NCBI RefSeq assembly: GCF_900007165.1
Contig: NZ_CYGY02000057.1
Location: 1 to 64,000 of the forward strand
Direction: 5' to 3'
Origin: Paraburkholderia piptadeniae
GTDB lineage: Bacteria > Pseudomonadota > Gammaproteobacteria > Burkholderiales > Burkholderiaceae
DNA: 64,000 nt
Positions 9,462 through 18,984 of this stretch are shown here, piece by piece. Made by a program: the position numbers and the translations under genes. Each line of letters starts with the position of its first letter. The first letter of the stretch is position 1. Below the pieces are notes generated by a model, which was given only the letters and a program-made list of their open reading frames with translations, was not told the origin of the DNA and searched no databases.

Positions 9462-9833
9462 TCGATGAACTTGGGGGGCAGAAGAAAACAAAGCACGTTT
9501 AGCGCGTGAACTCCACCTGCTTAGGTATCCAGTTATCGTGCGGCTAACGTCCCATCCATACGCAGGTAGCGTCTGACTTCGTCACTCTGTATCCTGCTTC
9601 TGCTCGATCCGGCAGCACTTGACCTTCCCCGCCTGATGACGGCCACCCGCCACGCGTGACCGTCAGGGCGCGTCTCGCTGCATGGGATTGCGGCACTGTC
9701 ACCACGCAACTGCCACCCCCAAATTACTAAGGACGTCGATTCATAGGCGCAGTTAACTTCCCTGTCCGCAGTAAGTTGCCAACAGGGTCGGGTTTCGTCG
9801 AATGTAAAACTTCTCGCGCGATACCCGTCATCG
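9462..9833. other. Convergent intergenic region, no gene seen
   Basis: This 372-base interval lies between two convergent operons (efflux, plus strand; type I secretion, minus strand). The open frames crossing it have no ribosome site or domain signal. I saw only weak inverted repeats and no stem followed by a T-run on either strand. Confidence 0.4.
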
Positions 9834-11252
9834 TCACTGGAGATCTGGCGCTCCGAGCTGCCCGAGTTTCGCCCCAAGTTCGATGCGCGCATCGTGCCAT
9901 TCGGTGAGCGCCTGGATGCGTCGCTGCCGCGCGTTCGCCAGCGCCGCCTGGGTATTGAGCAGTTCGAGAATGTCGCCCACGCCTGCATAGTAGCGATGCT
10001 GGGCCGCCTCGAACGCGCGCTGCGCAATGACAAGCAGCTTCCCGTACTGATCAACACTGGCAGTCGCGGACTGCAGGGCCTGCCACGCCTTCCAGACGTC
10101 AAGCGCGACCTGATCGCGCGTGCCCTCTAGCGCATTTTGCACGCGTTCGGCCTGCGCTTCGGCCTGATGCACCTGGTAGTGCCGCTCGAAACCCTCGAAG
10201 AACGGGAAGCTCACCTGAATCCCGACGTAGGCGTCATGGCCCGTCGCGGGATAGGTCGGGATACCCAGGCCAAGGCTCGCTGGCTGATTGTTGGTGCTGT
10301 ACTTCGCCACCAAGCTGATGCTCGGCAAGCCTTCGGCGCGCGTCTGCGTAACCTTCGCGCGGGCGGCCTCGTACTGTGCTTCGGCGGCCAGCACGGCCGG
10401 GTGCGCGAGCCGTACCTCGGTGATCAGGCCACCGATGGAGTCCTGCCATGCACGATCCGGTTCGGGGTCCGTCAGGACCGACGGCACATCGAGGGGCTCA
10501 TCGGGGCGTAGACCCATGTCAGTGGCCAGCACGCCGAGCGCGGCCTGCAGGTCGCCTTCGCCTTTTGTCACGGCGGCAACCGCCTGTTCATGCTGCGTCT
10601 GCGCCTGCAGCGCGTCCGAGATGGGTGCGACGCCATGATCGACACGTTTCTGCGCCACGGCCGCACTGTCACCCGTCATACGCTCGATTTCGCGTGCCGT
10701 ATCGAGCGCGGCGCGCGCAGCCTGTGTCGCATCGTAGTCTTTCGCGACCGTCGCAAAAGTATCTTGCAGAGTCGCGTCCTGTGTCGCGCGCGCGGCGACA
10801 AGCAGCGCGTTGGCGTTACGCAGTGCGGCGTTACGCGCGCCGAAATCAAACAGAACCCAGTCCGCGCTGATGCCCGTCGAGCGTACCGTCGCATCCGTTC
10901 GGGAGCTTAGATTCGGGTGGCTCGCCACGTCCGTTTCCGCATTGTCCCGTACACCCTGCCAGCTTGCCGACATGGTTGGCAGGAAGGCCGCGCGCGCTGC
11001 GCCGACCGCTGCCGCCTGTGCTTTCACGTTGGCCCACGCGTCGCGGGTTTTCGGGTTGTAACAGAGCGCGCGCGAAACTGCCTCGGCGAGACCGAGTGGA
11101 TTCGCCGGTGATCCTGCCACACATGGTCCCGGCAGCAGCGCTGCCGCTGCACCATCCGGTACGCTGTGTTCGGCAAAAAGCGGATCGAAGGCGAATGCAG
11201 GACTCGCGGTCAGGACCACAGCCAGCAAGGCAGCGAAACGTTTAGCGTTCAC
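9834..11252 (-). CDS. TolC-like outer-membrane channel of the type I secretion locus
   Basis: The start is a GTG (VNAKRFAALLAVVL) that overlaps the end of the upstream HlyD gene and has an AGGAGAG ribosome site seven bases ahead; the ORF extends further upstream, but those starts lack support. The product is 472 residues: a signal peptide cut after PAFA, then two TolC-type OEP repeats (PLGLAEAVSRALCYNPKTRDAWANVKAQAAAVGAARAAFLP and EVRLAHPAVLAAEAQYEAARAKV). It is not a lipoprotein, unlike the NodT protein at 7977-9461. As the last gene of the cluster it provides a dedicated outer-membrane exit for the type I exporter. Confidence 0.9.
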   Translation of the reverse strand: MNAKRFAALLAVVLTASPAFAFDPLFAEHSVPDGAAAALLPGPCVAGSPANPLGLAEAVSRALCYNPKTRDAWANVKAQAAAVGAARAAFLPTMSASWQGVRDNAETDVASHPNLSSRTDATVRSTGISADWVLFDFGARNAALRNANALLVAARATQDATLQDTFATVAKDYDATQAARAALDTAREIERMTGDSAAVAQKRVDHGVAPISDALQAQTQHEQAVAAVTKGEGDLQAALGVLATDMGLRPDEPLDVPSVLTDPEPDRAWQDSIGGLITEVRLAHPAVLAAEAQYEAARAKVTQTRAEGLPSISLVAKYSTNNQPASLGLGIPTYPATGHDAYVGIQVSFPFFEGFERHYQVHQAEAQAERVQNALEGTRDQVALDVWKAWQALQSATASVDQYGKLLVIAQRAFEAAQHRYYAGVGDILELLNTQAALANARQRRIQALTEWHDARIELGAKLGQLGAPDLQ

Positions 11253-12663
11253 GCATGCTCTCCTGTACGCCTTCGATGATCGGGCCGAGGAAATACTGCG
11301 CGACACTCTGGCGTCCGGTCGCGATGTCGGCGGTGATGGTCATGCCGGGTGTCAGCGGTATCCACCTTGCGTCGACACGAATCCCGTTGGCCTTCAGGCG
11401 GATGCGGGCGGTAAATACCAGTCCCTGTTTTTTGTCCTGTGCAGCATCATTGGCGACCGATACGACTTCGCCTTCGAGTAACCCGTACCGCGTATATGGG
11501 AATGCTTCCACCTTCACGGCTGCCCGCTGCCCGACCTTCACGAAGCCGATATCCCGGTTTTCGATAGTCGCCTCCACTTCCAGCGCATCGTTGGGCACGA
11601 TCTCCATCACCGTCTGGGCGGTAGTCACGACACCACCGTTCGTATGCACCGCAAGCTGCTGCACAGTACCGGCGACCGGGGCAGAGAGGCTCATCAGCGT
11701 TTCGCGCGTGTGTGCCTTGGTCTCGTCGTTGCGGCTCTGCGTCAGCGCTTCGGTGCCTTTCTCCAGTGCATCAAGCTGCTCGCGTCGAAACTGCGACTGG
11801 ATGCTGGCGATCTCCGCATTCTGCTGGCTGACGGCTGCCGAGAGTTCGCGTGCGTGACTGCGCTGCGCCGCGAGTTCGTGTTCCTGCTCAAGCGCCGTTT
11901 GTTCCTTTTGTCGGTAGTCGTCTTTCGCCACGTACTGGTCGGCGGACAACGCCCGGTAGTCGTCTGCCTGCGCGCGAGCGAGCGGTGCGATTGCCTCGAG
12001 CTTGGCGACCTCGGCTCGTGTGCTGTCGAGGTCGGCCGCGCGTTTTGTCAGCTCCGCTTTCGCCGAGGCGAGCTTGTCGCGGTACTCGAGCCACGCGCCC
12101 TGGACCTGCCGCTGGACTTCCTGCTGACGCTCTGGCTGCGCGCCGACAACCGGTTTGACATTCAGCAGTGCGGCTGGCGCGTCAAGCGCATCGAGCAGCG
12201 CCTGCGCGCGAGCGGCCGCGAACGCGGCGTCCATGCGCGACGCCTTAGCCTTGTCTTCGTCGGCGGCCGCCTGGGTCGTATCAAGCTTCATCAGCAGCTG
12301 GCCGGCGGCAACGCGGTCGCCATCGCTCACCGCGATCTCGCGCACCACACCCGTGATCGCGGGCTGGATGACCTTCACGCGTTCATCGGGCACCAGCCGG
12401 CCTTTCGCCGTCGCGACAATGTCGAGACGGCCGATGAGGCTCATGAGCAGTACGAGCAGCGCGAGGATCATAATGATACGCGCCGTCCAGCGCGGCGCCG
12501 GATGAACCGGCGTCTCGACCAGTTCCAGGTGTGCAGGCTGGAAAGCCAGCTCGTAACCGGTCCGTTCCGGTAGATCAAGCTCCCTGCGGATCGCCCATGC
12601 TGCTCGCCCGACCGAAAGATAGCGGCGCAGGAGATCTCCCAGCGCCTGAAAGTGAATCTGCAT
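11242..12663 (-). CDS. HlyD family type I secretion periplasmic adaptor
   Basis: This 473-residue protein has a long cytoplasmic N-terminus (about 60 residues, containing RRELDLPERTGYELAFQPAHLELVETP, typical of HlyD/CyaD), one transmembrane helix (about residues 63-82), the lipoyl half motif VIQPAITGVVREIAVSDGDRVAAGQ, a long coiled-coil hairpin rich in Ala/Gln/Glu, then PVAGTVQQLAVHTNGGVV and the C-terminal beta domain GLVFTARIRL. It links the ABC exporter to the TolC-like channel. The gene lies 18 bases after the exporter stop and overlaps the channel gene start, so all three are surely co-transcribed. Confidence 0.93.
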   Translation of the reverse strand: MQIHFQALGDLLRRYLSVGRAAWAIRRELDLPERTGYELAFQPAHLELVETPVHPAPRWTARIIMILALLVLLMSLIGRLDIVATAKGRLVPDERVKVIQPAITGVVREIAVSDGDRVAAGQLLMKLDTTQAAADEDKAKASRMDAAFAAARAQALLDALDAPAALLNVKPVVGAQPERQQEVQRQVQGAWLEYRDKLASAKAELTKRAADLDSTRAEVAKLEAIAPLARAQADDYRALSADQYVAKDDYRQKEQTALEQEHELAAQRSHARELSAAVSQQNAEIASIQSQFRREQLDALEKGTEALTQSRNDETKAHTRETLMSLSAPVAGTVQQLAVHTNGGVVTTAQTVMEIVPNDALEVEATIENRDIGFVKVGQRAAVKVEAFPYTRYGLLEGEVVSVANDAAQDKKQGLVFTARIRLKANGIRVDARWIPLTPGMTITADIATGRQSVAQYFLGPIIEGVQESMRER

Positions 12664-12681
12664 GAAACCGTGTTTCCGTTC

Positions 12682-14832
12682 TTAACCGTTCTGCAAGGAG
12701 CAAAGGTGTGCGTAGTAGCCACCCAGTGCGAGCAGTTCGTCATGGTTGCCCCGTTCGACAATCCTGCCGCGATCCATCGCGATGATCTGGTCGGCATGGC
12801 GCACGGCCGTGAGTCGATGAGCGATGACGATCACCGTACGGCCTGCGCACATGGCCTTCATGTTGTTCTGGATGACGCGCTCAGTCTCGAAGTCGAGTGC
12901 GCTGGTCGCCTCGTCGAAGATGAGAATGCGCGGGTTGGTCAGCAGCGCCCTGGCAATGGCGAGCCGCTGGCGCTGTCCACCAGAAAGGTTCGCCCCGTGC
13001 TCACCCACGACCGTGTCATAGCCTTCCTTCAACTCGCAGATGAAGTCGTGTGCCCCGGCAAGCTGGGCTGCGCGGATGATGGCCGCCATCGGTGCACCGG
13101 GATCGGTCAGTGCGATGTTCTCGCGCACCGGCCGGTTAAAGAGGCGGTTTTCCTGGAGCACAACGCCGATCTGCCTGCGCAGCCAGGCTGGATCGGCGAG
13201 TGCTAGGTCGGCGCCATCGATGCGTACGGTGCCCTGCTCGGCGACATAGAGACGCTGCAGCAGTTTCGTGAGCGTGCTCTTGCCGGACCCAGAGCGGCCG
13301 ACAACGCCGATGACCTCGCCAGGGCGGATGTCGAGCGACACGCCGTCGAGAATCGGCGCGCCGTCCGGCCGATAGCGGAAGCGGATGTTCTCGAAACTGA
13401 TCGCACCGCGGATCGGCGGCTGGGCTTGGCGGCTCTGTACGAGCTCTGTGCGCGTGTTCAGAATGTCGCCGAGCCGGCTCATCGAGATGCCGACCTGCTG
13501 GAAGTCCTGCCATAGTTGCGCCAGGCGCAGCACCGGCGCAGCCACCCGCTGCGACATCATGTTGAACGCAATCAGGCCGCCCACCGTGAGGCGACCGTCG
13601 ATTACGAGCTTCGCGCCGAGCAGCAGCGTGGCGAGCGACACCAGCTTGCCGACATACTGGATCAGTTGCTGGCCGACATTGCCCAGCGTTGTGACCCGAA
13701 ATCCTGATGCGACGTAAGCGGCCAACTGGGTTTCCCACTTCTTCGTGAATTGCGGTTCGACGGCGAGCGATTTCACCGTCTCGACGCCGGAGACCGTTTC
13801 GACGAGAAAGGCCTGGTTGTCGGCGCCGCGTGCGAACTTCTCGTTCAGGCGCTGGTGCAAAACTGGGACCAGCATTGTCGAGATGCCTGCATAGACCGGC
13901 AGCGACACAACGACGATCAGCGAGAGCCAGACGCTGTAGATGCACATGACCGAGAGGAACACGATCGAGAAGAAGAGGTCGATCACGGCAGTCAGGCCCT
14001 GGCCGGTGAGGAAACTGCGGATGTTCTCCAGCTCACGCACGCGCGCGACCGTGTCGCCCACGCGCCGCGCGGTAAAGTAGCTCAGCGGCAGAGCGACCAG
14101 ATGCCGGAACAGGCGCGCGCCAAGCTCAACATCGATGCGGTTGGTCGTGTGGGAAAAGACGTAGTTGCGCAGCCCAGTGAGCACGATCTCGAAAGTCGAG
14201 CTGATGAACAGCGCCACGCCCACAACCGCGAGCGTGCTGTAGGTGCGGTTTACCAGCACCTTGTCCATTACCACCTGGAACATCAGTGGTGAGACCGGCC
14301 CGAATAGCTGCAGGATGAACGAGATGGTAAGCGTTTCGAGCAGCAGCCGCCGGTAGCGCACGACCGCCGGGATGAACCAGGTGAAATCAAAGCGCGCCAG
14401 TTCACCGGCGAGCGAGGCACGTGACGCGAAGAGGATCATCGAGCCCGTCGTGCGCTCGGCCACCGTGGCGAGTGGAAGCACGACCGGCGTCGAAGCACCG
14501 GCTTCCAGGACCAGCGCCGTGGTGCCGTCACTGCGAAGCACGATGAAATGTCTGCCGTCGCGATCGAGTGCAAGCGCAGGCAGGGGGGCGCGGCCGAGTC
14601 GCTCCAGCTTCAACGGGACGAGACGTGTGCGCAAGCCGAGCGAACGGGCACACAGGACGAGCGTATCCTGGTCGAAGGGGGCATCGCCCACGGCGGCCGC
14701 ATGCCGTAACTGCGCCGCGTCGGCGGCAATGCCATGAAAGCGCGCAATGCTGACGAGTGCCGAGACGCCCGCGTCAGCGAGATTCTGTTGTTCGTTGGTG
14801 CCCATATGGAGCTGAAGAAGGTCGATAGCCAT
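12682..14832 (-). CDS. HlyB-like type I secretion ABC exporter with inactive C39-like domain
   Basis: The start is taken at the ATG giving MAIDLLQLHMG (716 residues); a codon 27 bases later is also possible. Residues 1-130 form a C39 peptidase-like domain in which the catalytic Cys is replaced (QNLADAGVSAL instead of DCGxAC), while the His-containing GRHFIVL strand remains. The enzyme therefore should not cleave a leader but dock an unfolded substrate, as in HlyB. A six-helix ABC transmembrane domain follows, then the nucleotide-binding domain with Walker A GRSGSGKST, signature LSGGQRQR and Walker B ILIFDEATSALD. It energises secretion of the large protein encoded upstream. Confidence 0.93.
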   Translation of the reverse strand: MAIDLLQLHMGTNEQQNLADAGVSALVSIARFHGIAADAAQLRHAAAVGDAPFDQDTLVLCARSLGLRTRLVPLKLERLGRAPLPALALDRDGRHFIVLRSDGTTALVLEAGASTPVVLPLATVAERTTGSMILFASRASLAGELARFDFTWFIPAVVRYRRLLLETLTISFILQLFGPVSPLMFQVVMDKVLVNRTYSTLAVVGVALFISSTFEIVLTGLRNYVFSHTTNRIDVELGARLFRHLVALPLSYFTARRVGDTVARVRELENIRSFLTGQGLTAVIDLFFSIVFLSVMCIYSVWLSLIVVVSLPVYAGISTMLVPVLHQRLNEKFARGADNQAFLVETVSGVETVKSLAVEPQFTKKWETQLAAYVASGFRVTTLGNVGQQLIQYVGKLVSLATLLLGAKLVIDGRLTVGGLIAFNMMSQRVAAPVLRLAQLWQDFQQVGISMSRLGDILNTRTELVQSRQAQPPIRGAISFENIRFRYRPDGAPILDGVSLDIRPGEVIGVVGRSGSGKSTLTKLLQRLYVAEQGTVRIDGADLALADPAWLRRQIGVVLQENRLFNRPVRENIALTDPGAPMAAIIRAAQLAGAHDFICELKEGYDTVVGEHGANLSGGQRQRLAIARALLTNPRILIFDEATSALDFETERVIQNNMKAMCAGRTVIVIAHRLTAVRHADQIIAMDRGRIVERGNHDELLALGGYYAHLCSLQNG

Positions 14833-14919
14833 GGCATGTGTGCTGTATCGACGGACAAGCCCCGGCGTGCGCACAACGCACACGTCGGGGCAGGAGGGCT
14901 GACTCGCGTCAGGGAACGC

Positions 14920-17900
14920 TTATGCAGCGAGCAGTTGTGGCTGGTTCGTTGCAAGCCCGGTTGGCGTCAAAAGGACGCCAACCGGAACGTCGTAGCTGGC
15001 CATGGCCTGGATCATCTGGGTCAGCACAGGATCGGCCAATGGCATGACAGCGGACGCGTCGTTGCCGCATGACGAGAGCTGGGCAGCAAGCGCGTCCTGC
15101 TGAGTAGATGCAGTTACCGAATGGGTTGCCGAGACGGCTCCCGTCGCCTGCGCACTGGCTACAGCAGTGCTGACTGGAGTAGAGCTGCCGAGCATGACGC
15201 CAGGAGACCGGGTTGCACCAACTGGGTCCGGTTCCGGGGGCGGCGCCGGCATCGGATCGGAGGGCGGTGCCGGGCTCGGGTCTGGGACCGAGCTCGGGTC
15301 CGGGTCCGGGTCGGAGCTCGGGTCTGGGGCCGGGCTCGGGGTCGGGAGCCCGCCAGCGCCAACGAAGCCATCGACGGAGTCGGTGATTGCGTCGGGGTCG
15401 ATGTTACCAACGTCGCTGAGGTCCGGCAGCGGAACCCCGACCAGACCTGCGATTGCATCCTGTGTTGCCGCACCAGCGGCCTCCCCTCCCGCCTGCACCA
15501 CGCCATCGAGGTTCATGACTGAAATGGAGGTCAACAAATTCTTGATGAAGTCCGAGCCGCCGGAGAACTCCGTACACTTGCCTGTCGAGTCGAACGTAGC
15601 CCATCCCGACGCGAGGCCCGGGCCATTGCCGACAACAATTTCCGTGATGTAATGGTTATTCGGATCATCGTTGTAGAAGATTGCGCCAGTCTGTACGCCG
15701 TTCTGGACCGACGCTACAGAGGTCACCACTTCGGTTGACGGATCGACGCCTATATAGCCGTTCTGCTGGCCATTGGCGTCGAAGGTGGCCTGACCGGTCA
15801 CCTGCTGTTGCTGGTTGAACGAGAAATAGCCGTTTTGTACGGCTGCGCCATCGACATCGGCAAACGTCGCTTCGGTCGAGAGCTCGCCGTCGCTGTAGTG
15901 GAGGGCCGCAGTCTGGACACCCGTCGATGCGTCGAACGTGTACTCGTCGGTCTTCGTGCCGTTGCTGAAACTGACGTAGTCCACCAGCGCGCCCGTCGTG
16001 GCATTGTAGTCGCGCTCCTGGGTCAACTCGTTGTTCTGGTAGAAGTCATACTGCGTCCAGACGCCCGAGGCCGGATCACGGATCTCATTCTCCGTCATGT
16101 CGCCGCTCGCCGGATCGTAGAGTGCGTAACCGGTCTGCTGGAGCTGGGAATTGAAAAATGCTTCGGAGGTCCGTACGCCATTGGTGAAGTACTGGCAGTC
16201 GACCTCACTGTTGTTCACGAAGTCGATCTGGTTGGTCTTCGTGCCGTTGCTGTAATCGACGTAGTCGATCAGCGCGCCGGTAACGGTATTGAAATCCCGT
16301 TCTTGGGTCAGCTGGTTGTTCTGGTAGAAGTCCAGTTGCGTCCAGATTCCTGAGTTGGGGTCGCGGATTTCATTCTCTGTCATGTCTCCGCTTGTCGGAT
16401 CATAGGTCGCGTAACCGGTCTGCTGGAGCCGGGAATTGAAAAATGCTTCGGAGGTCAGAACGTCGTTGGTGAAATACTGGCGGTCGACCTCGTTATTGTT
16501 CACAAAGTCGATCTGATCGGTTCTCGTGCCGGCGTTGTAATTGACGTAGTCCATTAGCGCGCCGGTAACGGTATTGAAGTCCCGTTCTTGAGTCAGCTCG
16601 TTATTCTGGTAGAAGTCCAGTTGCGTCCAGATACCCGAGTTGGGATCGCGGATCTCATCCTCTGTCATGTCTCCGCTTGTCGGATCATAGGTCGCGTAAC
16701 CAGTCTGCTGCAGCTTGGAATTGTAAAATGCTTCGGAGGTCAGAACGTCGTTGGTGAAATACTGGTGGTCAACCTCGTTGTTGTTCACGAAGTCGATCTG
16801 GTCGGTCTTCGTGCCATCGTTGTAGTTGACGTAGTCCATCAGCGCCCCGGTTGCGGCATTGTAGTTGCGCTCCTGGGTCAACTCGTTGTTCTGGTAGAAG
16901 TCATACTGCGTCCAGATTCCCGACGCCGGATCACGGATTTCGTCCTCCGTCATGTCTCCACGGGTCGGATCGATGACCTGATATTCGATCTCGTTACCAT
17001 CGGCATAGTCCGCCTGGCCGACCTTCTGGTTGTTTTGGTAGACATAGCTGACCAACGGATCACCACTCGACGCGTCGTACAGGGTATCCTGAGTCATATC
17101 GCCCGTGCCGACGTCGAAGACCTTGTGCTCAATGCGATTGCCGCGATTGTCAAGGACGTTCTCGCCGCTCACATTGCCCGACTGCTCATCGATGAACTTG
17201 TAGTCGACCTGCTGGCCATCAACAAAGTCGGCTTCGCCTGTCAACTTGCTTGTCTGGGTGTCGAATGCTTCATACCCGATGCGGTTGCCACTCTCGTCGA
17301 GAAAAATTTCCGATGACATGTTCCCCGTCTGCGAATCAATGGACTTGTAGTCCGACTGGTAGAGTTTTCCATCGCTGCCAGTGGCGTAGTCCGCTACGCC
17401 TACTTCGACACCGTCCTGGTAGAGCAAGGTCTCGGTTTGCTTGTGCGTGTTGGGGTCAATTTCGCGGTCTTGTTCAAGCTCGCCCGTGGACGTGTTGAAC
17501 ACCAGGTAGTCGGTCTGCTCCAGGTGCTGGTTGAACACCGCTTCGCCCGACAGATTACCTTCGTTGTCAAAGAATTTCTGATCCGACTCCAATCCACTGC
17601 GGTAATAGTCGATTTCCGACGATTTGACACCGTTGGTATAGATGATAGAACCGCTCACCTGGTTGGTGCCGACGAAGTACGACGTATCCTTCGTCTCAAA
17701 CCCACTGTTGGGATCGAACGCCAACATGTCCGTTCGCAGGCCGTTTGCCAACACCGTCTCGCCCGTCAACTGGTCGTTGCTGTTGTACGTCATCTGCAAC
17801 GAGCCAGTTTCATTGCCGCCGACATCAAAATTTTGGATGCTGGTGATGATGCCGCTTGCCGATTCGTTAAAAATCGTCGTCGAGCCGTCCGCGTTGTAGC

Positions 17901-18708
17901 GTGTGCTAACGACGCCACCGTCCGCTGCCATCAGTTCATCGTAGGACGCTCCAGAGTCAACGTTGTTGACCAACACATCCATATCGCCGGCTGAATCAGT
18001 TGCCAAGGAAAACTTGTATTGATCGCCATTGTCGCTAACAGTGACTTGACCGTTTGAATCGACATTCAAGGCGATCGATGTTGCGGTGCCACTTCCTGAA
18101 ACATACACCGTTGAACTTCCGTCACTGGCTCTGCTAACACGTAAATCGGTCGTGATGCCGTTTGTATCTGTGAGAATTGCATTTGCACCTTCCGTGTCAA
18201 AGTCGGCCTTGAAGCCGTTTGAAAATGATGAACCAGTGACGTTTTCAGCTTCATCGTAATGATATGTGTCGCCATTTAAAGTGGCACTCGACGTTCCGTC
18301 AGCGTGGACGACATAAGTAACACCATTACTGAAAACATACTGAGTGTCTCCATTCCGCAAAATCGTTTGGACGGTACCGTCTGGAAACACCAGTTGCCCG
18401 TCTTCGTTTGCCACACCCCTAGTATTTGCCACGTAGTCGAGCCCTGCACCGACCATCTTATTGACAACGTATCCACCAATAATTGCCAAGGATGTCAATG
18501 CCACCGCGGGGATACCTGCGGGAGTATCGAGCGCTACTAAAGCCGCCGTGAGTGCTTCGCCCACCGTCGAGTCCAAGAACGCACCGGTCGCAAGATAGCC
18601 CTCGATGTCACTGATCGCGGATTTCATCGCTCCCCATACGCCCGCGTCCGCGTAACCCTCTGCAGCGTCCGCTAGCATGAACGGTACGGCGAAAATGGGA
18701 AAATCCAC
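14920..18708 (-). CDS. Very large secreted repeat protein, probable type I secretion substrate (5' end frameshifted)
   Basis: This frame encodes 1262 residues with no recognised enzyme domain. The N-terminal 100 residues contain hydrophobic helices (around ALTAALVALDTPAGIPAVALTSLAIIGGYVV). Residues about 100-1080 are beta-rich repeats of the NGxxxxxxxY / DGxxTxxxY kind, including four near-identical 95-residue units centred on DMTEDEIRDP. A Pro/Asp/Ser-rich linker and a C-terminal tail of about 110 residues follow, ending QPQLLAA. No RTX nonapeptide (GGxGxDxxx) is visible. The position directly ahead of HlyB-HlyD-TolC genes makes it the likely cargo, with an uncleaved C-terminal signal. The true start seems to be at 18937 in another frame; see the fragment entry. 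Function (adhesin or toxin) is unknown. Confidence 0.8.
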   Translation of the reverse strand: MDFPIFAVPFMLADAAEGYADAGVWGAMKSAISDIEGYLATGAFLDSTVGEALTAALVALDTPAGIPAVALTSLAIIGGYVVNKMVGAGLDYVANTRGVANEDGQLVFPDGTVQTILRNGDTQYVFSNGVTYVVHADGTSSATLNGDTYHYDEAENVTGSSFSNGFKADFDTEGANAILTDTNGITTDLRVSRASDGSSTVYVSGSGTATSIALNVDSNGQVTVSDNGDQYKFSLATDSAGDMDVLVNNVDSGASYDELMAADGGVVSTRYNADGSTTIFNESASGIITSIQNFDVGGNETGSLQMTYNSNDQLTGETVLANGLRTDMLAFDPNSGFETKDTSYFVGTNQVSGSIIYTNGVKSSEIDYYRSGLESDQKFFDNEGNLSGEAVFNQHLEQTDYLVFNTSTGELEQDREIDPNTHKQTETLLYQDGVEVGVADYATGSDGKLYQSDYKSIDSQTGNMSSEIFLDESGNRIGYEAFDTQTSKLTGEADFVDGQQVDYKFIDEQSGNVSGENVLDNRGNRIEHKVFDVGTGDMTQDTLYDASSGDPLVSYVYQNNQKVGQADYADGNEIEYQVIDPTRGDMTEDEIRDPASGIWTQYDFYQNNELTQERNYNAATGALMDYVNYNDGTKTDQIDFVNNNEVDHQYFTNDVLTSEAFYNSKLQQTGYATYDPTSGDMTEDEIRDPNSGIWTQLDFYQNNELTQERDFNTVTGALMDYVNYNAGTRTDQIDFVNNNEVDRQYFTNDVLTSEAFFNSRLQQTGYATYDPTSGDMTENEIRDPNSGIWTQLDFYQNNQLTQERDFNTVTGALIDYVDYSNGTKTNQIDFVNNSEVDCQYFTNGVRTSEAFFNSQLQQTGYALYDPASGDMTENEIRDPASGVWTQYDFYQNNELTQERDYNATTGALVDYVSFSNGTKTDEYTFDASTGVQTAALHYSDGELSTEATFADVDGAAVQNGYFSFNQQQQVTGQATFDANGQQNGYIGVDPSTEVVTSVASVQNGVQTGAIFYNDDPNNHYITEIVVGNGPGLASGWATFDSTGKCTEFSGGSDFIKNLLTSISVMNLDGVVQAGGEAAGAATQDAIAGLVGVPLPDLSDVGNIDPDAITDSVDGFVGAGGLPTPSPAPDPSSDPDPDPSSVPDPSPAPPSDPMPAPPPEPDPVGATRSPGVMLGSSTPVSTAVASAQATGAVSATHSVTASTQQDALAAQLSSCGNDASAVMPLADPVLTQMIQAMASYDVPVGVLLTPTGLATNQPQLLAA
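15950..17010 (-). repeat. Four tandem 285-bp coding repeats (95 residues each)
   Basis: The segment coding for DMTE(D/N)EIRDP recurs at 16096, 16381, 16666 and 16951, exactly 285 bases apart, and the bases in between are highly similar. Each 95-residue unit contains WTQxDFYQNN, LTQERxxN, GALxDYV and, in three units, the block FVNNxEV-QYFTN-SEAFxNSxLQQTGY. The outermost copies diverge. More distant, shorter versions continue to about 17650. The high identity of the central units suggests recent duplication and possible copy-number change. Confidence 0.9.
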
Positions 18709-18751
18709 ACCCCATGCATAAGCACTTTTCGTGCTTTCCCAGTTGCGCTCC

Positions 18752-18937
18752 CATTTGACTTGCCGTGGCCAGCTTATTCAGCAAAGTACTGTAGGAGGTC
18801 GCTATCGCGCTTTCGTAATCTACCAGTCCGGGCACAAAATTCGACAAAAACGAATTTCCCGAAGAACCGGCTGGAGTCGGATCGGCTGGTTTTCCCGTGA
18901 CAAGGATATTGAGTTCGCCTGGTGTTTGATTTAGCAT
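18752..18937 (-). pseudogene. Displaced N-terminal segment of the large secreted protein (frameshift)
   Basis: A reading frame starting at 18937 (MLNQTPGELNILVTGKPADP) runs in good order to about LLNKLATA, then degenerates into a Cys/Arg-rich tail ending at 18608. The main frame of the large gene is open only from 18777 downward and has no usable start before a GTG at 18708. Upstream of that GTG it reads VKWERNWESTKSAYAWGVDFPIF, which joins naturally to LATA. Skipping one base between about 18708 and 18777 fuses both into one protein of about 1338 residues. This is either a sequencing error, a real mutation, or less likely a programmed +1 shift. Confidence 0.7.
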
Positions 18938-18984
18938 TTAGTTATTCTCTTGTTATCAAAGGCTGTGCGTTAACTTGTCGTCAG

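Noticed and set aside
9533..10102. 189-codon minus-strand frame in the convergent gap
   Set aside because: It overlaps the end of the TolC-like gene, is Arg/Ser-rich, and has no ribosome site or homology.
15950..17010. Tandem repeats considered as CRISPR array
   Set aside because: The period is 285 bases, the spacers are not unique, and the repeats are in-frame coding sequence of the secreted protein.
14920..18708. RTX toxin annotation for the large secreted protein
   Set aside because: I scanned for GGxGxDxxx nonapeptides and found none, so the RTX label is not supported despite the type I exporter.
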